NCBI GenBank assembly: GCA_934631005.1
Contig: CAKTXA010000010.1
Location: forward strand, 1-64,000
Direction: 5' to 3'
Origin: an uncultured Oscillospiraceae bacterium
Lineage (GTDB): Bacteria > Bacillota > Clostridia > Oscillospirales > Oscillospiraceae
DNA length: 64,000 nt
Position 1 is the first letter of the stretch. Every line of letters begins with the position of its first letter. Made by a program: the position numbers and the translations under genes. Shown here piece by piece: positions 35,074-42,879 of the stretch. Below the pieces are notes generated by a model. That model saw nothing but the letters and a program-made list of their open reading frames with translations, was not told the origin of the DNA and ran no database searches.

Positions 35074-36378
35074 TCAGCCGATGATGCGGCGGGCGCCAAT
35101 GTATTTGTTGACGTAGTACGTCTGATCCAGCGAGTCCACACGCACGCCGGAGGACGGGGTGGAGGCGTGGACGAAGTTACCGCCGCCGATGTACATGCCG
35201 ACGTGGTCGGCATAGCCGCCGTAGCCGAAGAACACGAGGTCGCCGACCTGCAGCTCGCTGCGGGAGACGGCCGTGCCCTGCTTCATCTGGCCGTCGGCCG
35301 TGCGGTTCATGGAATAGCCATACTGGCCGAGGCAGTAGTACATCAGGCCCGAGCAGTCAAAGCCCGTGGACGGCGATGCGCCTGCGTATACGTAGGAATA
35401 GCCGACGAACTGCATCACGAAGTTCGCGATCTCCACGCCCGCGCCGCTGCCGCTGACGTCGATGGTCTGCGACGCGCCGGAGCCGTCGCGCAGGTAGCCG
35501 CCGTGGACGTAGGCCACATGGCCCTCGTAGTTGATGCGGTACCAGCCGTTGGAGCACTTGCCGGTGATATTCACGGCGTCGCCGCGCGTGAGCGTGCCGA
35601 CGGCGGTGCTGTCGGACGTCCAGGAGTCGCGGACATTCAGCCGGTCGGTGTCAACGTAGAGCGTGTCGGTGTAATCCTTGACGCTCACATCGTCGGCATC
35701 ATATCCGTCGGCCTGCACCTTGGCGCTGAGGACGAGACCGTAGTAATATTCGTTCACGCCCTTGTACGCGCGCAGGAACATCGCCATGGCCTCCTGCCGG
35801 GAGGTATAGCCCGCGGGGTTGAGGACGCTGCCGCCGTCAACAGCGGTGCCGTAGACGTAGCCGCACTTGTAGCAGATGCGCGCCGCATCGTCCGCCCATG
35901 CGGAGACCTGCGCATAATCGAGAAACTTGGACATATCCGTCCCGTCCGCGCTCGGGCGGAACGCCGCCGCGTTGCAGAAGTTCAGGATGATCTGGAAAAA
36001 CTCCTGCCGCGTCAGCTTCTGGTCAGGGCGGAACGTGCCGTCGGGATAGCCGGAGACGATACCGGCCTCATACGCCTGCAGGATGACGGTATCGCTCGTG
36101 TCGGAAAAATAATCCGTGCGGGAGGGCTCGATGGAGTCCTGCGTGATCTTTTCGAACGCGTGCACCGCCAGACGGCACATCTCGCCGCGCGTGATCTCCT
36201 TTTTGAGGTCATAGCCCGCAAACGAGTCCGGGATGAGTCCCAGTGTGTTCATTTCCGTAAAGTCGCCGGTGAACCAGCTGCTGTAGCCCGCGACGTTCAC
36301 GCCGTAGCACACGCCCGCGAGCGAGCAGAGCATACACACGCAAAGCGCCAGCGCGCAAAGCCTTCGTTGCAGTTTCAA
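35074..36378 (-). CDS. SLH-SH3-NlpC/P60 cell-wall endopeptidase
   Basis: The product has 434 residues: a signal peptide (ends near VCYG), three SLH repeats (about 40-215; TRGEMCRLAVHAFEK, GIVSGYPDGTFRPDQKLTRQE), an SH3b domain (about 240-300; DRLNVRDSWTSDSTAVGTL) and an NlpC/P60 peptidase (about 315-434) with Cys in FDCSGLMYY, His in DHVGMYIG and the third polar residue near NFVHAST. Such enzymes cleave peptidoglycan stem peptides. The start is a TTG at 36378, with GGAGG 8 nt upstream inside the last codons of exoA. Confidence 0.93.
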   Translation of the reverse strand: MKLQRRLCALALCVCMLCSLAGVCYGVNVAGYSSWFTGDFTEMNTLGLIPDSFAGYDLKKEITRGEMCRLAVHAFEKITQDSIEPSRTDYFSDTSDTVILQAYEAGIVSGYPDGTFRPDQKLTRQEFFQIILNFCNAAAFRPSADGTDMSKFLDYAQVSAWADDAARICYKCGYVYGTAVDGGSVLNPAGYTSRQEAMAMFLRAYKGVNEYYYGLVLSAKVQADGYDADDVSVKDYTDTLYVDTDRLNVRDSWTSDSTAVGTLTRGDAVNITGKCSNGWYRINYEGHVAYVHGGYLRDGSGASQTIDVSGSGAGVEIANFVMQFVGYSYVYAGASPSTGFDCSGLMYYCLGQYGYSMNRTADGQMKQGTAVSRSELQVGDLVFFGYGGYADHVGMYIGGGNFVHASTPSSGVRVDSLDQTYYVNKYIGARRIIG

Positions 36379-37140
36379 CTAGAATTCCTCCTTCAGTTCA
36401 AGCCCCACCGGGCAGTGGTCGGAGCCCAGGATCTCGTGATAGATCGGCGCGGATGCGACGGCATCGCGCAGCCGGTCGGAGACGAGAAAATAGTCGATCC
36501 GCCACCCGGCGTTCTTCTTCCGCGCGTGAAAGCGGTAGCTCCACCACGAGTACGCCCCGGTGAGCTCCGGATTGCGCCAGCGGAACACATCGGTAAAGCC
36601 GGCGGCGAGCAGCTGCGTGAATTTTTCGCGCTCTTCGTCGGAAAAACCGGGGTTTCCGCGGTTGGGGCCGGGATTTTTCAGGTCGATCGGTTCGTGCGCC
36701 ACGTTCAGGTCGCCGCAGGCGATCACGGGCTTTTTTGCGTCGAGCGATCGCAGGTGCTCGCGGAACGCGTCGTCCCACGCCATGCGGTGGTCAAGGCGTT
36801 TTAAGTCCTCCTGCGCGTTCGGCGTGTAGCAGGTGACAAGGTAAAAGCGGTCAAACTCCAGCGTGATGAGGCGGCCTTCGCCGTCCAGCCGCTCGTCGCC
36901 GATGCCGTATTGGCTGGACAGCGGCTCGTGCTTTGTAAACACAGCCGTGCCGGAGTAGCCCTTTTTCTCCGCCGAGTGCCAGTACTGCCGGTAGCCCGGC
37001 AGGTCGAGCGCCAGCTGATCCGGCTGCATTTTTGTCTCCTGCAGGCAGAAGAAGTCGGCATGCACGGTTTGGAAAAAATCGAGGAAGCCCTTGCCCATAC
37101 AGGCGCGCAGCCCGTTGACGTTCCAGGAAATAAACCGCAT
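36379..37140 (-). CDS. exoA: Exodeoxyribonuclease III (AP endonuclease)
   Basis: The 253-residue enzyme of base-excision repair shows the EEP-fold motifs in order: FISWNVNGLRA, CLQETKM, GYSGTAVFTK, CGDLNVAHEPIDL, GAYSWWSYRFHARKKNAGWRIDYF and LGSDHCPVGLEL. AAGGAG lies 8 nt before the ATG at 37140. Its stop codon abuts the NlpC/P60 start, so the two share a transcript, and it is divergent from murT. Confidence 0.96.
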   Translation of the reverse strand: MRFISWNVNGLRACMGKGFLDFFQTVHADFFCLQETKMQPDQLALDLPGYRQYWHSAEKKGYSGTAVFTKHEPLSSQYGIGDERLDGEGRLITLEFDRFYLVTCYTPNAQEDLKRLDHRMAWDDAFREHLRSLDAKKPVIACGDLNVAHEPIDLKNPGPNRGNPGFSDEEREKFTQLLAAGFTDVFRWRNPELTGAYSWWSYRFHARKKNAGWRIDYFLVSDRLRDAVASAPIYHEILGSDHCPVGLELKEEF

Positions 37141-37254
37141 GACGCACGCTCCTTTCTGCCGTGATGATCGGCAAAAAACTCCGAAATCTCTTTCATTATA
37201 TCAGATTATGACAACCACGGCAAGAGAAAATTTGTTCACAATTCGTTCTCAATG

Positions 37255-37283
37255 TTGTAAAACGCCGCGGATTATGCTATAAC
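37255..37283 (+). promoter_or_regulatory. Promoter of murT-gatD, possibly giving a leaderless mRNA
   Basis: TTGTAA (37255-37260) and TATAAC (37278-37283) are 17 bp apart. Initiation about 7 nt beyond the -10 box falls on the murT start codon at 37290, and no Shine-Dalgarno sequence lies between. Confidence 0.5.
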
Positions 37284-37289
37284 ATCTGC

Positions 37290-38660
37290 ATGAAACTCAG
37301 AACGATCCTCGCGGTGGCGGCCTGTAAGCTCAGCCGCCGCATGATCCGGCTGCTCGGGCGCGGCGGCACGGATCTTCCGGGACGCATCGCGCTCAAATTG
37401 GATCCGAACCTGCTGGGAACGCTGGCAAAGGGCGTGACGACGCTGATCGTCACGGGCACCAACGGCAAGACCACGACCTCGCGCATGATCGAGCAGTCGT
37501 GGAGCGCCGCGGGAATCTCCTTCTTTGCTAACAAAACCGGCGCAAACCTGCTGAGCGGTGTGACGGCGGAGTTCGCCGCCAACAGTACCCTCACCGGCCG
37601 CTGCCGCTATACGCACGCGCTCATCGAGTCCGACGAGGCGGCGTTCAAGGCCATCAGCCGCTACGTGGATGCAAAGGGCGTGGTGGTGACGAACGTGTTC
37701 CGCGACCAGCTCGACCGCTACGGCGAGGTGACGCACACGCTGGAGAACATCCTCATCGGCATCCGCAACAGCAAAAACGCCGTGCTGGCGCTGAACGCGG
37801 ACGATTCTCTGTGCACGTCCATCGCGGATCAGGTGGAAAACCGCGTGATCTTCTATGGCGTGGATACGCCCATCTACGCCACGCGCGTGGACGAGCTGTC
37901 GGACGCACCGTACTGCATCCGCTGCAAGCATGAGTATGTCTACGACTACGTGACCTACGGCCATCTCGGCGGCTACCGCTGCCCGGCGTGCGGCTATGCC
38001 CGCCCGCAGCCGCAGGTCGCGGTGACGGAGGTCGTGCGGTCGGACAGCGAGTGCTCGCAGGTCGTTTTCTCGGTGGACGGGCTGCGGCTGGACGCCACGA
38101 TCTGCCTGCCGGGCGGCTACAATATCTACAACGCCTGCGCCGCCATGGCGGCGGGGAAGCTGCTGGGGCTGGACGCCGCGCGCACAGCAAAGTCGCTCGG
38201 CGAGTTCACCTGCGGCTTCGGCCGGATGGAGAAGTTCGTGCTGAACGACACGCCGGTGCGCATGAGCCTGATCAAAAACCCCGCGGGGTGCAATCAGGTG
38301 CTCAACTTCCTCACGCAGCAGAAAGAGCCGTTCGTGTTCGCCATCTGCCTCAACGACCGCGCGCAGGACGGGCGCGACGTGAGCTGGATCTGGGACGTGG
38401 ACTTCGAGCGCCTGACGGCGATGGAGGGCGTTCTGCAGGAGATCTACGTCTCCGGCTGCCGGGCGGAGGATATGGCGCTGCGGCTCAAGTACGCGGGCTT
38501 CCCGGCGGAGCGGCTGCACGTGCAGAAGAATTACGCCGCGCTCATCACCGACATGACCGCGTCCAAGCGCCCGGTCATCGTCATGCCGACCTACACCGCC
38601 ATGCTCGAGCTGCGCGGGACGATCAGCAAGCGGTACGGCTACCGCGAATTCTGGCAGTGA
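37290..38660 (+). CDS. murT: Lipid II isoglutaminyl synthase, MurT subunit
   Basis: MurT, with GatD, amidates the D-Glu of lipid II. The 456-residue product has the Mur-ligase P-loop VTGTNGKTTTSRM near residue 56, ESDEAAFK, VTNVFRDQLDRYGE, a four-Cys zinc ribbon (YCIRCKHEY and YRCPACGYA), IYNACAAMAAGK and a C-terminal DUF1727 region with NPAGCNQVL, LNDRAQDGRDVSWIWDVDFE. The N-terminus MKLRTILAVAACKLSRRM fits the family, so the ATG at 37290 is accepted despite the missing Shine-Dalgarno. gatD follows after 10 bp. Confidence 0.95.
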   Translation: MKLRTILAVAACKLSRRMIRLLGRGGTDLPGRIALKLDPNLLGTLAKGVTTLIVTGTNGKTTTSRMIEQSWSAAGISFFANKTGANLLSGVTAEFAANSTLTGRCRYTHALIESDEAAFKAISRYVDAKGVVVTNVFRDQLDRYGEVTHTLENILIGIRNSKNAVLALNADDSLCTSIADQVENRVIFYGVDTPIYATRVDELSDAPYCIRCKHEYVYDYVTYGHLGGYRCPACGYARPQPQVAVTEVVRSDSECSQVVFSVDGLRLDATICLPGGYNIYNACAAMAAGKLLGLDAARTAKSLGEFTCGFGRMEKFVLNDTPVRMSLIKNPAGCNQVLNFLTQQKEPFVFAICLNDRAQDGRDVSWIWDVDFERLTAMEGVLQEIYVSGCRAEDMALRLKYAGFPAERLHVQKNYAALITDMTASKRPVIVMPTYTAMLELRGTISKRYGYREFWQ

Positions 38661-38670
38661 GGTGACGCGG

Positions 38671-39399
38671 ATGGAACTGAAAATTTGTCATCTGTATCCC
38701 GACGTTTTGAACCTGTACGGCGACCGGGGGAACATTTTGTGCATGGAGCAGCGCCTGCGCTGGCGCGGGCTGGACGTGGAGACGACCGGCGTTCCCATCG
38801 GCGAAAAGCTGCACGCGGCGGACTTTGACCTGTTTTTCATCGGCGGCGGGCAGGATTTTGAGCAGGCAGTGCTGCTGGGCGATCTGGGGGGGGAAAAGAC
38901 CGCTGAGATCAAGGCCGCCATCGAGGATGAAAAGCCGTTCCTCGCCATCTGCGGCGGCTATCAGATGCTGGGGCAGTACTATAAGACGTGGGACGGGCAG
39001 CAGTGCGATTTTACCGGCGCGCTGGACCTGTACACCGTCGGCTCCAAGCAGCGGATGATCGGCAATTACCTGTTCACCTGCGACGAGCTGAACGAGAGGA
39101 TCGTCGGGTTCGAGAACCACTCGGGTAAGACGTATCTCGGCAGCGGCGTGCGCCCGATGGGCCGCGTGCTGGCGGGCAACGGCAACAACGGCGAGGACAA
39201 GACGGAGGGCGCGCGGTACAAAAACGTGTTCGCCACGTACTCGCACGGCAGCCTCCTGCCGAAAAACCCCAGGCTCTGCGACCACATCCTGCTGACGGCA
39301 CTACGCCGCAAATACGGCGAGGATGTGACGCTGGCGCCGCTGGACGACACACTGGAAAATGCCGCGCATGACGTTATGTGCCGGAGATTGGAAAAATAA
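38671..39399 (+). CDS. gatD: Lipid II isoglutaminyl synthase, GatD glutamine amidotransferase subunit
   Basis: The 242-residue class-I amidotransferase supplies ammonia to MurT. The nucleophile Cys is in LAICGGYQMLG near residue 94 and the His in ATYSHGSLLPKNP near residue 190. The N-terminus LYPDVLNLYGDRGNI is typical of GatD/CobQ-like proteins. ATG 38671 with GAGG 8 nt upstream is preferred to the GTG at 38662. A G8 run occurs within codons for DLGGEK but the frame is intact. Confidence 0.95.
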   Translation: MELKICHLYPDVLNLYGDRGNILCMEQRLRWRGLDVETTGVPIGEKLHAADFDLFFIGGGQDFEQAVLLGDLGGEKTAEIKAAIEDEKPFLAICGGYQMLGQYYKTWDGQQCDFTGALDLYTVGSKQRMIGNYLFTCDELNERIVGFENHSGKTYLGSGVRPMGRVLAGNGNNGEDKTEGARYKNVFATYSHGSLLPKNPRLCDHILLTALRRKYGEDVTLAPLDDTLENAAHDVMCRRLEK

Positions 39400-39404
39400 A
39401 AGAG

Positions 39405-39438
39405 AACCGGGAGAGAACATGTTCTCTCCCGGTTTTTT
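39405..39438 (+). terminator. Terminator of murT-gatD
   Basis: A perfect palindrome, AACCGGGAGAGAAC / GTTCTCTCCCGGTT, is followed by TTTTT. It begins 5 bp after the gatD stop. Confidence 0.93.
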
Positions 39439-39503
39439 AATGCCCGTTCACTTTGACGTACGTATTTAGTCGTAACATAGGGAAGAAGCTTGCCTCTCCC
39501 GTT

Positions 39504-39624
39504 GGTACGCAGTATCGTTCCTTTGTTGCAGTGCCGGTTTGTAGTGGGCCCATAGCTTCCCCCAGGGGAAGCCAAAGGGCCCTCAGCAAATCGGCACTGC
39601 CCCAAAAGAATGGCGGCGCGTACC
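39504..39624. repeat. MITE-like inverted-repeat element, about 120 bp
   Basis: The two ends are imperfect inverted copies of each other over about 38 bp: the left arm begins GGTACGC and contains GCAGTGCCGGTTTG; the right arm contains CAAATCGGCACTGC and ends GCGTACC. The centre holds GCTTCCCCCAGGGGAAGC. The left half is related to sequence at about 34725-34790, so this is a dispersed element. No protein is encoded in 39439-39648. Confidence 0.7.
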
Positions 39625-39649
39625 AGAGGGCGGAGTGCATGTGTGGAAA

Positions 39650-39674
39650 AATCAGGCAGCATTGCTGCCTGATT
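39650..39674 (-). terminator. Terminator of the glycosylase-carboxypeptidase unit
   Basis: AATCAGGCAGC / GCTGCCTGATT with a 3-nt loop is followed on the minus strand by TTTT. It is 2 bp beyond the stop of the glycosylase gene. Confidence 0.85.
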
Positions 39675-39676
39675 CT

Positions 39677-40252
39677 TTATCCCTGTTCATACACCTCCGG
39701 GCACACTTCGCGGATCTTGGCGCGCAGGCCCAGGAGGTCGCGGAAGGTGTCGGGGCGTTTTGTTTCGTCGCGCAGGAGGGCGGAGGGGTGATAGAGTGCC
39801 ATGAGCCAGACGCCGCTTTTCTGCGTCCACTGGCCATGCTCGCGCGTGATGCGGAAGTCCTCGCGGATGAGCTTCATGGCCGCGATGCGCCCGAGGCAGA
39901 CGATGATCTGCGGGCGGAGCAGCCGCACCTGCTCGCGCAGGTAGCCGATGCACGCCTCCTGCTCGACCTCCAGCGGGTCGCGGTTATGCGGCGGGCGGCA
40001 TTTGACGATGTTGGCGATGTAGCAGTTTTTCGCGCGGTCCAGGTCGATGATGGAGAGCATATCATCCAGAAGCCTGCCCGCTGGGCCGACGAACGGCTCG
40101 CCGCGCAGATCCTCCTGCTCGCCCGGGCCCTCGCCCACAAACAGCACGCGCGATGTCTCACAGCCCACGCCGAACACAACGTTCGTGCGCGTCTGGCACA
40201 GGGGACAGGCGGTGCAGGCAAGGCACTTTTCACGCAGCTGTGCAAGATCCAT
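39677..40252 (-). CDS. Family-4 uracil-DNA glycosylase
   Basis: The enzyme removes uracil from DNA. The product has 191 residues. Four cysteines for the iron-sulfur cluster are present (CLACTACPLC and VKCRPPHNRDP with a later EQEACIGYL), and the catalytic blocks are FVGEGPGEQEDLRGEPFVGPAGRLLD and ALYHPSALLR. The ATG at 40252 is chosen over 40258 because GGAGG then lies 7 nt upstream rather than 1. It starts 2 bp after the carboxypeptidase gene, so the two are cotranscribed. Confidence 0.93.
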   Translation of the reverse strand: MDLAQLREKCLACTACPLCQTRTNVVFGVGCETSRVLFVGEGPGEQEDLRGEPFVGPAGRLLDDMLSIIDLDRAKNCYIANIVKCRPPHNRDPLEVEQEACIGYLREQVRLLRPQIIVCLGRIAAMKLIREDFRITREHGQWTQKSGVWLMALYHPSALLRDETKRPDTFRDLLGLRAKIREVCPEVYEQG

Positions 40253-40254
40253 CG

Positions 40255-41670
40255 TCATTCCTCCCGGTCATAGTCGCCGCGGTCCATGCGGTCGAGCTTG
40301 CGGCGGCGCAGCTCCAGCCATTTTTCCCGCTGCCGCTTGCGGCGGATGGCCAGCAGCACGAGCAGCACCAGAAACGCCGCCACGGCCAGCACGATCAGCA
40401 CCACGAGCCATTTCCACCAGTTGTGCTGGATATACGACGCCGTCGACGCACCCGCCGCCGCGATCTCCGATTTGGCGACGTCCGTGATGGCGACAAGGTC
40501 GGTCGTGGCGTAGCTCTCGCCGTTAAAGAGGACCTCCGCCGTGCCGTGGCTGCTGCCGGCGGCGACCGGCGCGTCCACCGCCCCGGCGTCCAGCGTCAGC
40601 TTCGTCTCCAGCAGCGCGGGGTCGTAATTTTTCGGCAGCAGGATGCGGATCTCGTCCTTCGGCGCGAGGGCGACGTATTCCGAACCCGCGGAGTTGTTGA
40701 TGGCGATCTGCGTAACGGGGTAGAGCGGCGAGAGCGCCGTGACGTAGGCGAAGTTGTCAAAGCCGTACTGGAACAGGCGGATGGTCTCGGGGAAGCTGCG
40801 CATGATCACATCGCCGCTCTCGGCCACCTCCGTCGGCGCGCCGCACACCACGCTCAGAAAATACATCCCGTCGCTCTTCGCCGTGGACACAAGGCAGCGC
40901 CCGGCCTGACTGGTATAGCCGGTCTTGATGCCGGCAGCCTTGCTGTAGTAAAAGCCGTTGCTCGTATCGTCGCGGATGAGCTGGTTCGTGGTGGTCAGCT
41001 CACGCTCGGCGGAGAGATTCGTGGCGGGCATAATGTAGGTGGCGGTGTTCGTGATCTGCTTGAAGGTCTCGCTCTTGAGCGCCGCCTGTGCGATGCGCAC
41101 CATGTCGCGCGCGGTGGTGTAGTGGTCGTCGTCATGCAGGCCGTGGGGGTTGCAGAAGTGCGTGTTCTCACAGCCGAGCTCATAGGCGCGCTCGTTCATC
41201 ATGCGCACAAAATCGGGGATGGACCCGGCGATATACTCCGCGGCCACATTGCTGGCCTCGTTGCCGGACATGAGCATCATGCAGTAAAGAAGATTCTCGA
41301 CCGACAGCTGCTCGCCCACAAGAAGCCCCGCCGTACTGCTGCTGCCGTCGATGTCGTGGAAGGCGGACTCGTCGACCGTGACCGTGTCGGACAGGTTGCC
41401 GTTTTCCAGCACCAGCAGGCAGGTCATAATTTTCGTCAGGCTCGCGGGATAGACGCGCTCGTCTTGGTTCTGCTCATAGATGACGCGGCCTGTGTTGAGG
41501 TCGACGAGCATCGCGGCCTTTGCATCCACCGTAAACGGCTCGGAAGCGGCCTGCGATGCTTCGGCGGACGGCTCCGCCGCCGTGTCGTCGACAGCACAGA
41601 CCGGCAGGGAAAGTACCGAAATGAGCATACAAAGCGCGAGAAGAAGCGGGAGAAGTCTGCATTTTTTCAT
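40255..41670 (-). CDS. D-alanyl-D-alanine carboxypeptidase (S11, DacF/PBP5 type)
   Basis: It trims the terminal D-Ala of peptidoglycan stem peptides. The 471-residue product has a signal peptide (ends near LPVCA), Ser77 and Lys80 in PASLTK, SGNEASN and KTGYT, then a beta-rich C-terminal domain. Instead of an amphipathic tail it ends in a true membrane segment (about 420-445) with a basic cytoplasmic end. GGAG lies 7 nt before the ATG. Confidence 0.95.
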   Translation of the reverse strand: MKKCRLLPLLLALCMLISVLSLPVCAVDDTAAEPSAEASQAASEPFTVDAKAAMLVDLNTGRVIYEQNQDERVYPASLTKIMTCLLVLENGNLSDTVTVDESAFHDIDGSSSTAGLLVGEQLSVENLLYCMMLMSGNEASNVAAEYIAGSIPDFVRMMNERAYELGCENTHFCNPHGLHDDDHYTTARDMVRIAQAALKSETFKQITNTATYIMPATNLSAERELTTTNQLIRDDTSNGFYYSKAAGIKTGYTSQAGRCLVSTAKSDGMYFLSVVCGAPTEVAESGDVIMRSFPETIRLFQYGFDNFAYVTALSPLYPVTQIAINNSAGSEYVALAPKDEIRILLPKNYDPALLETKLTLDAGAVDAPVAAGSSHGTAEVLFNGESYATTDLVAITDVAKSEIAAAGASTASYIQHNWWKWLVVLIVLAVAAFLVLLVLLAIRRKRQREKWLELRRRKLDRMDRGDYDREE

Positions 41671-41698
41671 AAGAATACTCCAAAATCCCCGGGCGGTC

Positions 41699-41728
41699 TT
41701 GCCGAACCGGGCTGAATTGTGTTAAAAT
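41699..41728 (+). promoter_or_regulatory. Probable promoter of the ComEA-like / two-component operon
   Basis: TTGCCG (41699-41704) and TAAAAT (41723-41728) are 18 bp apart, giving a leader of about 85 nt before 41821. Confidence 0.45.
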
Positions 41729-41820
41729 AAATGAGCCGGCGCAGACGGTGCGCCGCGCGCCGGTTTCTGCTATTATATAACAGACTGCGGCGCTGTGTCA
41801 AATCGTGCGGAGGTGAGCGG

Positions 41821-42195
41821 ATGTTCAGGCGTTTGGCGGCCTTTGTCATCCCGGCGCTGGCGCTGCTGACGTGCGGTGTGCTGCTGGGGATTTACATCAC
41901 GCAGACGCGCACGCCGTATACCGTGAGCGTCCAGCGGCCCATTGCCGTTGAGGCGGACGATGCGCGCGATGCGCAGGACGACGGGCCGAAGCTGCTCGAC
42001 CTCAACACGGCCACGGCGGAGGATCTGCAGGAGCTGCCGGGCGTTGGCCCGGCGATCGCGGAGCGCATCATTGCCTATCGCGAGATGTGCGGGCAGTTTC
42101 TCGACCCGGAGCAGCTTCTGGAGGTGGACGGCATCGGGCCGTCAAAATATGAAAAGATCAAGGATCTAGTGACAGCAGTGAGGATAACGCCATGA
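41821..42195 (+). CDS. ComEA-like helix-hairpin-helix protein
   Basis: The 124-residue protein has one N-terminal membrane anchor (about 5-25) and a C-terminal tandem helix-hairpin-helix DNA-binding domain (LLDLNTATAEDLQELPGVGPAIAERIIAYRE, LLEVDGIGPSKYEKI; shown in part). ComEA proteins bind incoming DNA during competence at the outer membrane face. It lacks the SLBB domain of full ComEA, so the role may differ. The stop overlaps the next start (ATGA). GGAGGTG precedes the ATG. Confidence 0.85.
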   Translation: MFRRLAAFVIPALALLTCGVLLGIYITQTRTPYTVSVQRPIAVEADDARDAQDDGPKLLDLNTATAEDLQELPGVGPAIAERIIAYREMCGQFLDPEQLLEVDGIGPSKYEKIKDLVTAVRITP

Positions 42196-42872
42196 AAATA
42201 CTGGTCGTAGACGACGAGGCTCTGCTCGTCAAGGGCATTAAATTCAATCTGGAAAACGACGGCTACACTGTGGTGACCGGCAGCGACGGCGAGCAGGCCG
42301 TGGAGCTGGCGGCCGCGGGCGGGATCGACCTGATCGTGCTCGATCTGATGATGCCGAAGCTCGACGGGCTGGGCGCGTGCCGCCGCATCCGCGAGTTTTC
42401 AAGCGTGCCCATCATCATGCTCACCGCCAAGGCGGACGATATGGATAAGCTCATGGGCTTTGAGCACGGGGCGGACGATTATCTGACGAAGCCGTTTAAT
42501 ATTCTGGAGCTCAAGGCGCGCATCCGGGCGCTCTTGCGCCGGGCAAAGCCCGCCGAAAAGGAGCAGCCGCGCGACGAGCTGCGCTGCGCGCACATCCGGC
42601 TGGACTGCACGGCGCGCGACGCGTGGCGCGGCAGCGAGCGCATGGAGCTGACGGCCAAGGAATTTGACCTGGCGGAGCTGCTCATGCGCAACCCCAACCG
42701 CGTTTACTCGCGCGACGCGCTGCTCTCGGCCATCTGGGGCTATGACAGCAGCAGCGACATCCGCACCGTGGATGTGCACATCCGCCGCCTGCGCGAAAAG
42801 CTGGAGCAGAACCCGGCCGAGCCGGAGCATATTATGACCAAATGGGGAGTGGGGTACTATTTCCGCTACTAA
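42192..42872 (+). CDS. OmpR/PhoB-type DNA-binding response regulator
   Basis: This 226-residue protein has a receiver domain (1-120) with phosphoacceptor Asp51 in VLDLMMPKLDG, the acidic pair VVDDE, and Thr/Lys in MLTAKADD and YLTKPF. A winged-helix DNA-binding domain (about 130-225) follows, with LTAKEFDLAELLMRNPNRVYSRDALL and RTVDVHIRRLREKLE. It is ATGA-coupled to the ComEA-like gene and 7 bp from its histidine kinase. Confidence 0.95.
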   Translation: MKILVVDDEALLVKGIKFNLENDGYTVVTGSDGEQAVELAAAGGIDLIVLDLMMPKLDGLGACRRIREFSSVPIIMLTAKADDMDKLMGFEHGADDYLTKPFNILELKARIRALLRRAKPAEKEQPRDELRCAHIRLDCTARDAWRGSERMELTAKEFDLAELLMRNPNRVYSRDALLSAIWGYDSSSDIRTVDVHIRRLREKLEQNPAEPEHIMTKWGVGYYFRY

Positions 42873-42879
42873 ACGCCGG

